Positions 10,562 through 22,257 of a DNA stretch of 64,000 bases are shown here, piece by piece. The notes under the pieces are model-generated. The model was given only the letters and a program-made list of their open reading frames with translations. It did no database searches and was not told where the DNA came from. The stretch lies in contig NC_058139.1 of assembly GCF_011075055.1 (NCBI RefSeq), positions 15,521,584 to 15,585,583 on the forward strand, written 5' to 3'. Every line of letters begins with the position of its first letter. Positions within the stretch are counted from its first letter, which is position 1. This stretch comes from Mangifera indica. Taxonomy: Eukaryota > Streptophyta > Magnoliopsida > Sapindales > Anacardiaceae. The translations under genes were made by a program, and so were the position numbers.

Positions 10562-12087
10562 AATTAGAATATCAGAGAACATGATAAAGTTGTCTTCAAG
10601 GTTATATAGGATAAATAAACTCACTGGTGGTTCCTGTAGTTCTCATTCATGCCATTACACTTGCACTTTTGATACGAATGGACCTCTAAAGTTGAAATTT
10701 TTTGGGTAATTAATCCCCCATTTTATTTCCTAAAATGGGGGGTGGGTTAAATTCCCCTATAAAATTTAGCGGGTACATTCCATCGAACTTTCATAGGTGC
10801 TATTAGTTGCCTCCTGGGCAACTAATGCAAAGAGACTTATGTGTTGGTGATTATGTCCGTAGGAGTACTTGAAGTGCTGCGGTAGGGGCCAAATTGATGA
10901 CATGGCAATATTTTGAGCATCACAACTTGCCTTGCAAACTATCTGTGGCGTTCTATGTTTCGTTTGCAGACATGGGAATCCTGAGGATAAAAAAAAAAAA
11001 AAATAAATAAAACAAGCACGCATTCTTTGTGAATGAAAATATTTGATATTAATGAGTATAATAATAATAATAATAATAATAATGATTTTTCTAGAAAACG
11101 TGATCATGTGAATATGAGAACTGTTCATGCCCAGCGTTGGTTAGAATTTGGATATCAAACAGATAATGGCACGTGATTGAGATAGTCTTCTGGAGCCAGC
11201 TTGCAGCTGTTGAAACACATGTAGTGAAGATCGTTTTCATTCTCGGGTTGTGGCTGAGTTAGCACATGCATTCACATGAGCTATGTTACTAGATTTCCTC
11301 TGAAGGAAAAATACCAACACATTCAAATTTGGACAGAAATCAGAATGCTCTGGAAGAATAGATAATGACTTACATGCGTTTCATACGCTTAGGCAGAAAG
11401 TTAGATTCCAAACCTATAACGTTGCGAAGTTAATTTATAACAAATGAAAGTCGGTTTATCTTTAGCAAATGTAACTTTACAAAAGTTTGTGGAAATATTG
11501 TATTTTTATATTTGAAGACAAAATGCTGCGAATTCTTACATACAAGAATCAATAATTTGGTTAGTTTTCCTACCCGTTCTCCCCCTTGAGAGACGTTTGA
11601 AGCTGCTTAATATAGAGTTGGATACAGCAAATTATAGTTAAATATGAAATATGCTACAGACTGCGGCAATAATACTCTTATGATTCTGCTTTAAGGTGTG
11701 CGTTATATGATTCATAGTAATGTACTAATACAACATTGTAACGTGGTAAAACCCCTACAATATATAGATCATTCCAAGACTAAATAAACAAGGATAAATT
11801 TCATATATATATATATATAAACCCCTTCTAGAGGGTTCTACAAGCTGTATAGGTCTAGTTCTCTTCACCACAGAAAACCAGATTTGGCCCAATTCCATGT
11901 GATGAGTGGCTGAAAAGGGTTACCAGTACAGCTTCTGAACCCAAAAAAATGCGACCTCTAAACTGAAAACTGGAGTCTGGAAGCATCAAATATTACAATT
12001 TATTGTGGTACAAAATTAACACAGTACAGTCACACGCCAATAATACCACATAGATGACTAAAATTTTAGCAATAGAAACAATGAAAT
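10562..12087. other. Intergenic: 3' flanks of two convergent genes
   Basis: Contains the 3' UTR of the membrane-protein gene on the left and, from about 11820, the 3' UTR of the minus-strand inhibitor gene. An A-run (10988-11003) and an AAT repeat are the only distinct structures. I see no further gene. Confidence 0.5.
11057..11083. repeat. (AAT)n microsatellite
   Basis: About nine uninterrupted ATA/AAT triplets. Confidence 0.9.
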
Positions 12088-12633
12088 CTAACCCTTTGCC
12101 AGAACATTAATAATTGCTACAGCAATCTGAGAAAGACTATGAATAAGTTTGTTTCTGTCACTTAACGGAGATTCACTTGTTCCTGAGAAGCCCTTCTCAC
12201 ATTGATCAACTAGTTTGGCAGCATCAGAAATTCCATAGTTAGCAAATCCGTATTGGCCTTTGCCCAAAGCTTCAATGGCTTGAGGAAGCTCATATTTGAC
12301 AACTGAGATGTAGAGTTCAGCACATCCAGCCAAAGCTTTCTCTTGTTTAGGGTCTGAAGACTGTTTAATCAGCCCCTCAATGTAATGCAAAGTGTCGGTT
12401 GCATTTACAAGCACGATATTCGCCATTGAAGTGGCCAGCCCTTTAATATTTGAAGTTGAGGAGTTAGAGATTGGGTGCAGAGTGGCCACACAGAGATCGT
12501 GAAAAGGTGTTTTTTTGCATATGTTCTCTACCAAATCATCATCATCATCGTTAATAGCAGCAGCTTCACATCGTAGCTGTAAATGAAGTGAAAGGAAAAG
12601 AAGAAAAAGTAGAAAGGCGAGAGTTTTTTGCAT
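12088..12633 (-). CDS. Invertase/pectin methylesterase inhibitor family protein (C/VIF-like)
   Basis: Intronless 181-residue frame with its own TATA box. Residues 1-24 are a signal peptide (MQKT then a Leu/Phe-rich core), so the product should enter the secretory path to the apoplast or vacuole. The mature part has the family's paired cysteines: Cys39 and Cys48 in CKKTPFHDLCV (hairpin disulfide) and Cys104 (ALAGCAELY) with Cys145 (VDQCEKGF), the second disulfide of the four-helix bundle. The family inhibits either acid invertases or pectin methylesterases by 1:1 binding. The ELPQAIEALGKG and SDAAKLVDQCE stretches resemble cell-wall/vacuolar inhibitors of fructosidase more than PMEIs, but sequence alone does not settle the target. 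Length is normal for the family. An Asp run (29-33) encoded by a GAT-type repeat follows the signal peptide. Two N-glycosylation sites (NSS at 57, NAT at 77) fit secretion. Appears intact. Confidence 0.9.
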   Translation of the reverse strand: MQKTLAFLLFLLFLSLHLQLRCEAAAINDDDDDLVENICKKTPFHDLCVATLHPISNSSTSNIKGLATSMANIVLVNATDTLHYIEGLIKQSSDPKQEKALAGCAELYISVVKYELPQAIEALGKGQYGFANYGISDAAKLVDQCEKGFSGTSESPLSDRNKLIHSLSQIAVAIINVLAKG

Positions 12634-12708
12634 GTTTGCAGAGAAGTACTGAAAGTGAACTGAAGTGGGCAGAGAACAAAGATGATTGGTTTTGTTGTTT
12701 TAAGGTGA

Positions 12709-12715
12709 TTTTATA
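12709..12715 (-). promoter_or_regulatory. TATA box of the inhibitor gene
   Basis: TATAAAA on the minus strand, 76-82 nt upstream of the ATG at 12633, leaving room for a short 5' UTR. No other TATA-like box is closer. Confidence 0.6.
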
Positions 12716-12759
12716 GGGAGAGTTTGGGGATCCCCTTTCATCTAAAAGCAAAACTTCTT

Positions 12760-14737
12760 TGAGCTTGTTTTGTCTTGATTTTCATGTCATCCTACTCCTA
12801 CTAATATAATTAAAAATGCTCTTTATGTAATTTGCTTCAATTCAAACTCTCTTCACAAACTCCCTGTGTGAAACCTTACAGAATTCGATAACATAATTAT
12901 ATATCATTTCACCAAATTTTGTAAAGCTTAAAAAATTGAACATTTCTTAACATTATTCAAGACGAGGCGTGTTTGGCTTGTTGTCGATTATCAATAATTC
13001 GGTGAAAAGTTTCAGAATCACAAGATGTTGAATTGAGATTATGGTCATCTTTCCTTTATGAAATGCCTTAAAGTGATGGATGCGAAACTTGACCCGTGAA
13101 CAAAATGGTAGAAAAGTGAAGGAAAATGTGCTCAAAGTACGCAAAAGCACCCATAGTTTTGTGGCAAAAAAGACAAAGCAATCACAATTTGGTAAACCAC
13201 GACTAGCAAACTTTTTTAATCCACTCAAGGATTTTGTCTGCATTCTTTCCTTTCCATCTCTTTAATGAATAAATTATTTAAATTATTATAACAGAAAGGG
13301 AAACATACTCCATAAATTCATGACAGAACCATGAATGAATTGTGTAGTGCAGGTCAAAGATAGAATAACAATAACATGTTAGACTATAAATGTAGAATAA
13401 CAATGAAATCCAAAGGATCAAATATTTTATTAATACTTTACATCTACCATGTAAGTAATTTTCTAAGGTTAAAAAAAGAACCGAATAAAATCTACTTAAT
13501 TTCTCTCAAGGATTTTTGTTATGCTTTTTTTAAGAAAATAATAATTAATAGTTTGGGTGAATGATTTAACAACCAAATCAAAGCAATAGACAGGACAAAT
13601 TTGCACTAGTGAAGAATTGAAAAGAAGGCCCAAATGTCACATCCTGACCTATACATTACTAATATCAATATTTTAAGTCTAAAATAATGTTTTCTATAGT
13701 TTATTGATCCCTTCCTTTTATGTAACTGAAGTTATCAAATTGAAGGTTAACGTAATTTGTGTTATGATTTTGTGATGGAGTAAATTACAATTTTTCATTC
13801 ATAAATAACAAGTTTTCACCCATTATATTTCTGAATTACCATTTTTCATCTAAAATCTTACTGTACTATGGAGAGAAAGGGTGTCATATGATTGTTTTGT
13901 TAAATTGGCACTTGTTAGAGGCTAGGTGGATAGTGACTAGCTTGGATTCAATGAAGTTCCTTTTCTATCCCCCGTTTTTTTAATTTTCTTTTTCTTTTCT
14001 TTGCATGGGCCTTATATGAGCATCTTTTTCTTGTGGTGCTTTGTTTTCTTTGCTTTTTCTTTTGCTCTAGAGATTTTGGTGTGCAGGTGTGATTGTTGGC
14101 TAGGCTTGGCACCATGGAATCTAGTCTAGGGGAGTCTTCTAGTGTGCATAAGGATCCCAAGGTTAAGGCTCGTTGATGTGAACCTCATAGATAAATTATA
14201 AGACCTTACACGCAAGTAAGGAAGCTAAAAACCTCGAAAAGTTAAATCAAATTTTAAATTAAAGAATACCTTAACCCCATGATTATGGATAGTCATGAAC
14301 CAAAAGTATAAGACACCATTCCCAAGAACAAGTTGAGAAGGTGGGAGATAAGTTAGGTTTGATTGCCACAATCATTAGCTTGATAAGATTGCAAAGTTCG
14401 TAAAAGAACAAAGAGGAAAGTTTTTTTTTTCATTCAATAATAAAAAAACAGCTGTGTAGTTTTAGGGTTATACACCCTCTATAGAGGAAATGCAATCCTA
14501 AACCAACTAGGATATAACTAATTCTAGTAAAACCCTAAAATCAAACAAATAAAATTAGGTATTTTTTAGCCCAAAACAAATTTAAGCCGAAATAAATACA
14601 ATTATGTATAATTAAACATAATTTAAGTATAATTTAAGGCCCAATAACATAGCCCTTATATGGAGACAATAAGTGTTGCCTCTAATCGCATGACCCATAG
14701 AAAAATTAGGCCCAAATTTAGACCCATAACAAGGCAC
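12760..14737. other. Intergenic, possible LINE 5' start and LTR fragments
   Basis: No host gene seen. At 14114 an ATG opens MESSLGESSSVHKDPKVKA, which resembles the start of plant L1 ORF1 and lies upstream of the LINE RT. The stretch 14173-14737 then has no LINE coding, so an insertion with deletion is possible. At 13634 TGTCACATCCTGACC looks like the start of an LTR, but no end could be placed. Confidence 0.3.
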
Positions 14738-15818
14738 AATAATAAAGCCTTGTCTGGATGGTTTTGGAGCTCTTTTATTTAAGAGGGCTTGAAGTACAGT
14801 AGAGGAGGATGTTACAAAAGCTATCAAAGATTTCTTTGCTTCGAGATGTATACTTAAAGAGCTTAAATGTACCATATTACCACTTGTTCTGAAATGAGCT
14901 AATCCCTCGTATTGTAAGGATTTGTGGTCTATATCTTGTTGTAATACAATTTACAAATGTATTACCAAGATTTTAGCCAATAAGATTAAAGGTTTTCTTC
15001 CTAGTTTCATTAACAAAACTCAAACGACCTTTGTAAGGGAAAGAGGGGGGGGGGGGGGGGATTAGAGATAACATCCTTCTTTGCCAAGGCTTTATGCACA
15101 ATTATGATAAGGAGATTGGGAACCATAAAATGTATGCCATCAAGGTGGATCTTCATAAAGTTTATGACATGGTTAATTGGGACTTTCTTATGGTAGTGCT
15201 TAAGGTGATTGGCTTTCACCCAAACATCATTAATTGGATTAAGGAGTATGTCACCACCCCTTCCTTCTCAGTTTGCATCAATAGGGAGCTCCAACGTTCT
15301 TCAAAAGTTCAAGGGGTTTAAGTCAAGGTAATCCTATCTTTTCTTATCTCTTCGTGATTATTATGGAACTCTTTTCTCACATAATGGGAAAGATAGTGGT
15401 AGAGGAGAACTTTAGTTATCATTGGAGATGTCGAGAGGTGAATATAACTCACCTTTGCTCTGCAGATAATTTTCTTTTATTTTGCAAAGTCAAGAGGAGA
15501 CTATGGCCATTATCAAGCAAGTTTTGCAACTCTTCCATAAATGGTTCAACTTGAAGGCAAATGAAACCAAAAGTTGTGTTTTCTTTTTTAGGGTATCTCA
15601 AGAAGAGAAAGAGGCCATTTTAGAGTGTATGCAATTCAAAAAAGGTACAATTTCATTTAATTATCTTGGAGTGCCAATAATATCAACAAAACTCTCTTAG
15701 AGGGATTGTAAGCCTTTGATGAACAAGATTTTTAGGAGAATTACCTCTTGGAAAAACAAATACCTTTCATATGTTTGGCGCTTAATGCTTATCAAGTCTA
15801 TCCTCTTTAGTATCCAAA
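14738..15818 (+). mobile_element. L1-like LINE reverse transcriptase, left part
   Basis: Broken ORF2 sequence. In order: an NKALSGWFWS-type relic of the 'K-A-P-G-P-D-G' motif (about 14740), DVTKAIKDFFASR, SCCNTIYKCITKILANKI, MYAIKVDLHKVYDMVNWDF (RT motif with the first catalytic Asp), WIKEYVTTPSFSVCING-like, then the F-A-D-D region, read here as CSADNF (about 15461-15478), a mutated active site, and YLGVPIISTKLS. It ends mid-domain at 15818 where gypsy-1 inserted. The same protein continues at 24369. Several frameshifts and stops: inactive. Confidence 0.85.
15045..15060. repeat. Poly(G) run of 16 in the LINE
   Basis: Sixteen consecutive G where related LINEs code a V-K-G-R-S-I-like segment. 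Odd in such AT-rich DNA. It may be replication slippage or an assembly artefact. Confidence 0.7.
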
Positions 15819-16570
15819 TGATAGAGATCAAGGTGCTGATCAAGTGCAACAAAGCAAGTATTCCCAAGATCCTTTGGAAGGAATCGGTGGTCCAACGACT
15901 AGAACAAGGACAAAGAAGATGAAAGAGGCTTTACAAGGCTTAATCGTGGAGATGCATGATAAAGAGGTTGTTCTAGAAGTTTCCAATGCTACACTAAGGA
16001 TAATCACTTATCTTTATGTGTAAGATAATGGACAAGTCTTAGAACTTGAAGAATAAAGCTTGGAGTCCATGATATAATTATGGGCCACATGGCCCAAGCT
16101 AAAGAAAGGCTTAAATAATATGATTAGGTGTTTTGGGTTGTTAGATTTTAAGTTAAGGCTAAATATACATGTAAAAAACTTAACTTCTTGGGTTTATTTG
16201 TGCTTATAGGTTGGTCCATGTCTTGATATATTAGTTAGGTTTTTTTTACTTTGACTTTTATGCCTAGGATTATGATGATTACATGCCAATATAAATGCTA
16301 CAATTATGAAAAACGAAAAATAGACATATCATTAATAATTTTAAGGTATTTTTAGCAAACTTTGCGTTGTTTCCTTGTGGTCTTGGAAGAATACATCATC
16401 TTGACTTATCAAATGAGTGATCAACCTTTGTGGCGTCTTAAGATTTAAGGACTTAGGTTCCTTAGAGTTCTAACCTAATTGATCCAACTTGTTTTCTAGC
16501 TTTTCTGGGGTGTGCGTAACGGATTGATTCAAGGGTTCCTAGGGTAGGTGGCCTAACGGGTACTTTATCA
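15819..16570 (+). repeat. 5' LTR of gypsy-1
   Basis: Starts TGATAGAGATCAAGG and ends GTACTTTATCA (TGATA...TATCA ends). Its first ~240 nt still read as the pol C-terminus found at the 3' end. Near-copies at 23620, 32557 and 39433. Confidence 0.92.
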
Positions 16571-16572
16571 TT

Positions 16573-16585
16573 TGGTATCAGAGCC
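16573..16585 (+). promoter_or_regulatory. Primer-binding site (initiator tRNA-Met)
   Basis: TGGTATCAGAGCC, two bases after the LTR, complementary to the 3' end of plant initiator tRNA-Met, as in most plant LTR retroelements. Confidence 0.9.
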
Positions 16586-17402
16586 TTGGTTCTAGAAACA
16601 GGTTTACGTCTCTTTTATCTATCTTTGTTTAATACTTTTCTTTGTGTCTTATTCGTTCCTTGTGTTCCTTTTTGCTTAGTTCTTCTTGTCCGTGCTAATC
16701 AACTTCTTGATCTTAAAGTCGTATTAATTCTGTTTGTGTTTGATTTGATTAGATATTAAAAAAAAATTAGAATAACAAAAAAGAGAATGAAAAAAAAAAA
16801 ACAAGAAGAAGTTATGTTTGAGTTGAGCAGTGCATCTTGATTCTTGCCATTTATTGGTATGGTTACACTCTAACTTTAATTCTTTCCAAGCATCAAGAGG
16901 ATATCTTAAAATTATAAGTTTAATATTCCTATTTGAATTATTCATAAGAAGATCCTTTTTCTTTCTTTTTTTTTTTTTTGGATTTGGCTAGTTGACTAAT
17001 TCAAAGCAAATTGTATATTACTTTTGCGCTAGGAATTTTTTTCCTAAATTATATAACAGTTGTCCTACTACATTAATTAGTCCTAATCCTCATCAAATAA
17101 GGAATTCTTGTGTCTCAATTATTTTAATTTCGTGTTTCATATTCTACTTAGTCTATTTCAGTTCAATTGTGCATATATAAAATTATTTTTGCTTCATTTT
17201 GCTCTGCTCTTTAGGTCCTTGCATTTTAGTGATTTCCTTTACATGTCTTTTGCTTCCTTTTGAAGTTCTCTTATTTTCTTAGCTCCGTTAATTAATTATT
17301 TTTATTTTATTTGTCATTTGCCTCAACTAAGTTTTTAAAGTTCTAATTTTGAGACTTGACACTATCTAACTGATTACTCCTTGTGATTGCCATAATTAAT
17401 CC

Positions 17403-18482
17403 GAGAAGAAGAAAGTAAAGCTGGTAGTCGTGGAATTCACTGATTATGCAAGTATTTGGTGGGACCAATTAGTGATAAATAGGAGGAGGAATGGTGAGAG
17501 GCCAATTCGTTCATAGGAAGAGATGAAGTTGGTAATGCACAAGAGATTTATACCTAGCCATTACTACATAAACTTGCATAGGAAGTTGTAAGGGCTAGTT
17601 CAAGGGTCCATGAGTGTGGAGGACTATTATAAGGAGATGAAGATAGCTATGATTAGAGTTAATATAGAGGAAGACCGAGAGGCTACCATGGCAAGGTTTA
17701 TTGGTGGCTTGAATAAAGAGATTATTGATGTGGTGGATATGCAACACTATTTGGAGATTGAGGAGCTATTGCATAAGGCTATCAAGGTGGAGAAACAAAT
17801 CAAGTTTGAAAGGTCCAAATCTGGTTCGACTTATAGTTCTACATGGAAGACAACTTTGAAAAACACTAAATCAGCCTCAAGGCCAAAAAAAGATGCAAAA
17901 CCAAAGGATTTGGTTGTTGTTTCTAAAGGTAAAATCAAAACCAAGTCTTCTTCTAAATCTCATGATATTAAGTGCTTTAGGTGTCAAGGGCATGAACATA
18001 TTGCATCTCAATGTCCAAATAAAAGAGCTATGATCGTGTTGGAGAATGGTGACATAGAAAGTATTAGTTCAAGTGATAATGACATGCCACAATTGGAGGA
18101 TTGTTTTGATGTTAATGTTGAAGAACCCGTTCATAGAGATATGTTGGTTGTAAGACACGTACTAAATATTCAGCCTAGGGATAATAATGATGAGAAGAAA
18201 CGTGAGCATATTTTCCATACAAGATGCCACGTTAAAAACAAGGTATATAACATGATTATTAATAGTGGAAGTTATAATAATGTTGCTAGTACTTTGTTGG
18301 TAGATAAGCTCAATCTGGAAACCTTCAAGCATCCTAAGCCGCATAAGTTCCAATGGTTGAATGAGTGTGAAAAAATTAGAGTAACCAAGCAAGGTTTAAT
18401 TGCCTTCTCTATCAGCAAGTATGAGAATAAGGCTCTTTGTGATATGGCACCAATGCACGCTAGTCATATACTTCTTGGCTGA
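17403..18482 (+). pseudogene. Gypsy-1 gag and protease
   Basis: One frame from 17403 (WWDQLVINRRRN gag core) is cut by stops at 17514 and 17589, then open to 18482. It includes the gag tail, a Lys/Ser-rich segment, and the nucleocapsid knuckle [15 protein letters not shown] (C-x2-C-x4-H-x4-C). The aspartic protease follows, with active site [12 protein letters not shown]. The catalytic Asp is Asn (AAT at 18261-18263). The sister copy gypsy-2 still has DSG. The gag N-terminus is not recognisable upstream of 17403. Confidence 0.85.
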
Positions 18483-18599
18483 CTATGGCAGTTTAATAAG
18501 AAGGTTACTCATGATGGCTACAAGATTAGATACTTTTTGAATTTAATAATCGGATTGTTATATTAACTTTTCTCAAACCTTTTGAAGCATATGAGGATC

Positions 18600-19724
18600 A
18601 GATTAAGATAGCAAGATAGTGCAAAATGAAATAAGAACAAATGAGGGAACAAGAGGAAAAGAGAAAGAAAAAGAGTGAGAGGTCAAAAGAAAAAAGAGGA
18701 AGTGAGGCTAAGAGGAAAAATTCAAGTGAAAAGAGTGAGGTTGAGAGAAAAACTAAAGAGAAAGGTATGCAAAAATGTGAGAAAAGTAAGAGAGCGAGTG
18801 TGTTTGCTGGAAAAAGTGAGGTTAAGAGTGCTATGATTGCAAAGTAGCAACTACTTGTACTTATGTACAAGGATGTTTATTTTCTTGCTAATGACATTAA
18901 CCCCTTTTTGCCTAGTGTGGTTGTTTCACTATTACAGGAGTTTGAAGACTTGTTTCCCGAAGAGATTCCCCATGGATTACCTCTTTTAAAAGGTATTGAG
19001 CACCAAATCGACTTCATACCTAGGGTTGCCATACCAAATCAACCTGCCTATAGAACTAATGCTGAGGAGACAAAGGAGATACAAAGGCAAGTGGATGAGT
19101 TGGTAGAAAAGGGATTTGTCAGAGAGAGTCTTAGCCCATACTCGGTTCCTGTCATTCTAGTCTTAAAGAAAGATGGAACATGACACATGTGTGTGGATTG
19201 TTGAGCCATCAATAAGATCATGATAAAGTATAGACATCCTATCCCTAGATTAGATGACATGCTTGATGAGTTGCATGGTTCATGTGTGTTTTCAAAAATT
19301 GATTTAAAGAGTGGCTACTATCAAATTCGCATGAAAAAGGGAGATGAATGGAAGACCACATTTAAAACTAAACATGGACTGTATGAGTGGTTAGTAATGC
19401 TTTTTGGTTTAACTAATGCACCCGGTACATTCATGAGGTTGATGAATCATGTCTTCCGTGCTTTCATAGGTAAATTTGTAGTAGTTTATTTTAATGATAT
19501 TTTAGTTTATAGCAAGAATTTGGGTGAACATGTAAAACACTTGCATCCTATTTTTAGTGTATTAAGAGAGAACCAATTGTATTCTAATCTCAAAAAGTGT
19601 ACATTTTGCATGGAATCCATTGTATTTCTTGGCTATGTTATTAGTTCGCAAGGTATTAGTGTGGATGAAGAGAAGGTAAAGGTGATAAGGGACTTGCCTA
19701 TACCTAAGAACACGAACGAGGTAA
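18600..19724 (+). pseudogene. Gypsy-1 reverse transcriptase (interrupted)
   Basis: A Lys/Glu-rich spacer (18641-18847) leads into the RT N-terminus (LLQEFEDLFPEEIPHGLPLL, 18936 on) and fingers (FVRESLSPYSVPVILVLKKDGT). Two stops follow near 19182-19204. The palm is open from 19220: [20 protein letters not shown], then [11 protein letters not shown] at 19487, where the canonical Y-x-D-D is changed (AAT at 19493-19495). The frame ends at TNEVRS, cut by the solo LTR at 19730 and resuming with FHGLASFYQRF at 21807. Confidence 0.88.
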
Positions 19725-19729
19725 GAAGT

Positions 19730-21800
19730 TGTAATACCCTCAGATATATTCCAGGGGTAATTATGTCTTTTAACCCTGTCTTGAGATACTTCCCATTGTT
19801 TTCATTTATATATATATGTTATGTATGGGTGTGTTTATATAAATATATATATGAATTAAAAAAAAAAAGAAAAGAAAGAAAAGTCAATATATATGTTTGG
19901 TGGAAAGAAAAGTCAAGAAAAGAAATAAAAAGAAAACTTTACCTTTTGGCTTTCTCCATCATTTTCCCGTTTCTTCTAGAAGAGGCAGCTTCTTCCTTCT
20001 TTGCTGTGTTTTTGAAGGAAAGTAAGTAATTTGGAAGGCTTTTGGAAGATAAATAAGGAAAGAAAAAGAAAAGGAAGCACTTGGAAGCTTTGGTAACCAA
20101 AGATCTCCTTCTTTTCCCTTTTATCTATGTTTATATGCATGTTATGTGAATATGTTAGTGTGTTTTGGTATTGATTTAAAGTGGTCTTGGTGATAAAGAA
20201 AGCAAAACAAAGAGAAGGAAGCCAATTTGCAAATATTTGACTTGAAACAAGGTAAGGGGAATCATTATTGATATGTTGCATGTTTTAGGCTTTTGGTTCC
20301 TTGGATCTATGTTATAAATGATGATTTTGAAGTTGAGGATTGTTGTTTTGCCATCTGGGATGTCTATGTGTGTTATTTTGTTCAGGGCAGAAAGTTGCAT
20401 GATATTTACAGTTTTTGCCACTAAGTTCGTCCCATGTTTTGGCTGCCTTATCTGATGAATTATGAGTGCTATTATATCTTGTTGGAAAGCTCTTTGAATC
20501 ATCTTTCCAATGATATATAGCTTGTATGAATTAGAAACCGTTTGGGCTGTTAAATTGTATGAAAATAAGGCTGCCCTGCTAAATGTCTACTCTGTGAACA
20601 GTATTTCGTAATTTTATCACTGAGTTTAGCTCACGTTTTGACTGCCTTATCTATTGAATTATGAGTGCTATTATAGCTCGTTAGAAAGATTTTTGAATCC
20701 TCTTTTCAATGATATATAGCTTGTATGAATTAGAAACCGTTGGGCCATTAAATTGTATGAAAAAGAAGGCTGCCCTGCTAAATGACTGTTCTGTGAGCAG
20801 TGTTTTCGTAATTTTGGGCAAGAAAAAAAGAAAGAAAAGGAAGAAGAAAGGAAAGGAAAGGAAAGGAAAGAAAAGAAGAAAAGAAAAAGAAAAAAAAGCA
20901 AGAAAAGGAATTTGGGGCTCAAGATTTAGGGGTCATCCCAAGAGTAATGTCTAGTGAGTTATGAATAAATTTAAATGGAAGCAAAATTTGTAAGATATAC
21001 GACCCGCATGCATGCTATAAACTATGAGGGGGCACTTTATACTACACCGCCCGTAGTAGGGCACGTCTGTAGTAGGACATAGAACCATAGTAGGGTCCGC
21101 TCGCAATAGAGCATACTCGTAGTAGAACACAATTCAGATCACAATTGGTGTAGTGAGAGAAAGGAAAAGAGCTCGAGCTTAGAAAAGAGCTCGAGCTTAG
21201 AAAAGTGTCAAATCCCTATAGTTAGCTTCCAGAAAGTATCAAATAGACACCAGATGGGACAAAGTATGACCCAAATAGTAAAGAATGAACTATAATACCC
21301 TTTCAATCTCTTATAGAGGTTATGATGTGAGGTTGAGTCCTGAGAGTGAGACAAAACAGGAAAGGAGATAGTTTGTTTGATTCTTTCCCCTTACTGAGTG
21401 TTCTTATCACTCACTTCCTTTACTTTCCTGATTGCAGGTACAAGTGATCAAGGTAGCTGCGAGGCAGGGTCAGGTCAGCGTAGGTAGATCCGACTGGAGC
21501 AGGTTATCTTGGTTTATATTACATGCATACAGTGGCATGTTCTTGTCGACTTTTGACTTTTGAGAGTATGGTACAGTTGCATATGATTACTCCCTGATTT
21601 CAGATGCTTTCAAATGAGTTTTCATATGAGTATATACATCTTTTGTTTGCTTCCATATTTTCAGTTTTCTTGGAATATTTCCTAAACACTTTTAATGATG
21701 TGTTTATTTTAAAGTATTTAAAAAAAAAAATAGACGCTATGAATATTAATTCGTAATATTTATCCTTCGGTGGGTAGTACTTCTAGGAAGGGGTGTTACA
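19730..21800 (+). mobile_element. Solo LTR inserted in gypsy-1 pol
   Basis: 2,071 bp beginning TGTAATACCC and ending GGGTGTTACA, flanked by GAAGT (19725-19729) and GAATT (21801-21805), a 5-bp target duplication with one change. Excising it restores the RT frame seen uninterrupted in gypsy-2. It has no coding. Features typical of gypsy/chromovirus LTRs include ATCACTCACTTCC near 21407 and a late GCAGGTAC. It contains a ~200-bp internal duplication. Confidence 0.85.
20395..20820 (+). repeat. ~200-bp tandem duplication within the solo LTR
   Basis: Two copies (about 20395-20600 and 20601-20820) share ATTATGAGTGCTATTATA, AATGATATATAGCTTGTATG, AATTAGAAACCGTT, GGCTGCCCTGCTAAATG and GTAATTTT in the same order, with scattered substitutions. 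Confidence 0.8.
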
Positions 21801-21805
21801 GAATT

Positions 21806-22254
21806 TTTCATGGTTTAGCAAGTTTTTATCAAAGGTTTGTTAAGAATTTTAGTTCTATGGTTGCACCTTTGAATGAACTTGTTAAAAAGAATGTTGTTTT
21901 TAAGTAGGAAGATGTGCTTGATCGGGCTCTCAATACCTTGAAAGAAAAGCTTACTAATGCACCTTTGTTATTTTTCTTAACTTTGATAAAATTTTTGAGG
22001 TAGAATGTGACTAATCTAGAATAGGAATAGGGGCTATTTTGATGCAAAATTCCAAACCAATTGCTTACTTTAGTGAAAAGCTAAGTGGGGCAACATTGAA
22101 TTATCCCACTTATGACAAGGAACTTTATGCATTGGTAAGAACTTTTCAAACATGGCAACATTATTTGTGGCCAAAGGAATTCATCATTCATTATGATCAT
22201 GAAAGCTTAAAGTTCTTGAAATCCTAAGGTAAGCTTAATAAAAGACATGCTAAG
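21806..22254 (+). pseudogene. Gypsy-1 RT connection and RNase H
   Basis: FHGLASFYQRFVKNFSSMV at 21807, then a stop-broken segment (TAG at 21906), and RNase H stretches [20 protein letters not shown] and [20 protein letters not shown] (22066-22180). A stop at 22226 precedes KLNKRHAKWLEF. Confidence 0.82.
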
Positions 22255-22257
22255 TGG

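Noticed and set aside
10766..11128. 120-codon minus-strand open frame
   Set aside because: Built on an A-run and an AAT microsatellite (poly-Ile, poly-Phe). No family resemblance.
16573..16585. tRNA-like match TGGTATCAGAGCC (also at 33304)
   Set aside because: These are primer-binding sites complementary to the 3' end of initiator tRNA, not tRNA genes. I found no cloverleaf elsewhere apart from the tRNA-derived SINE head.
18641..18847. Lys/Glu-rich open frame that might be a nuclear protein gene
   Set aside because: It is the spacer between protease and RT of gypsy-1 and recurs at the same place in gypsy-2.
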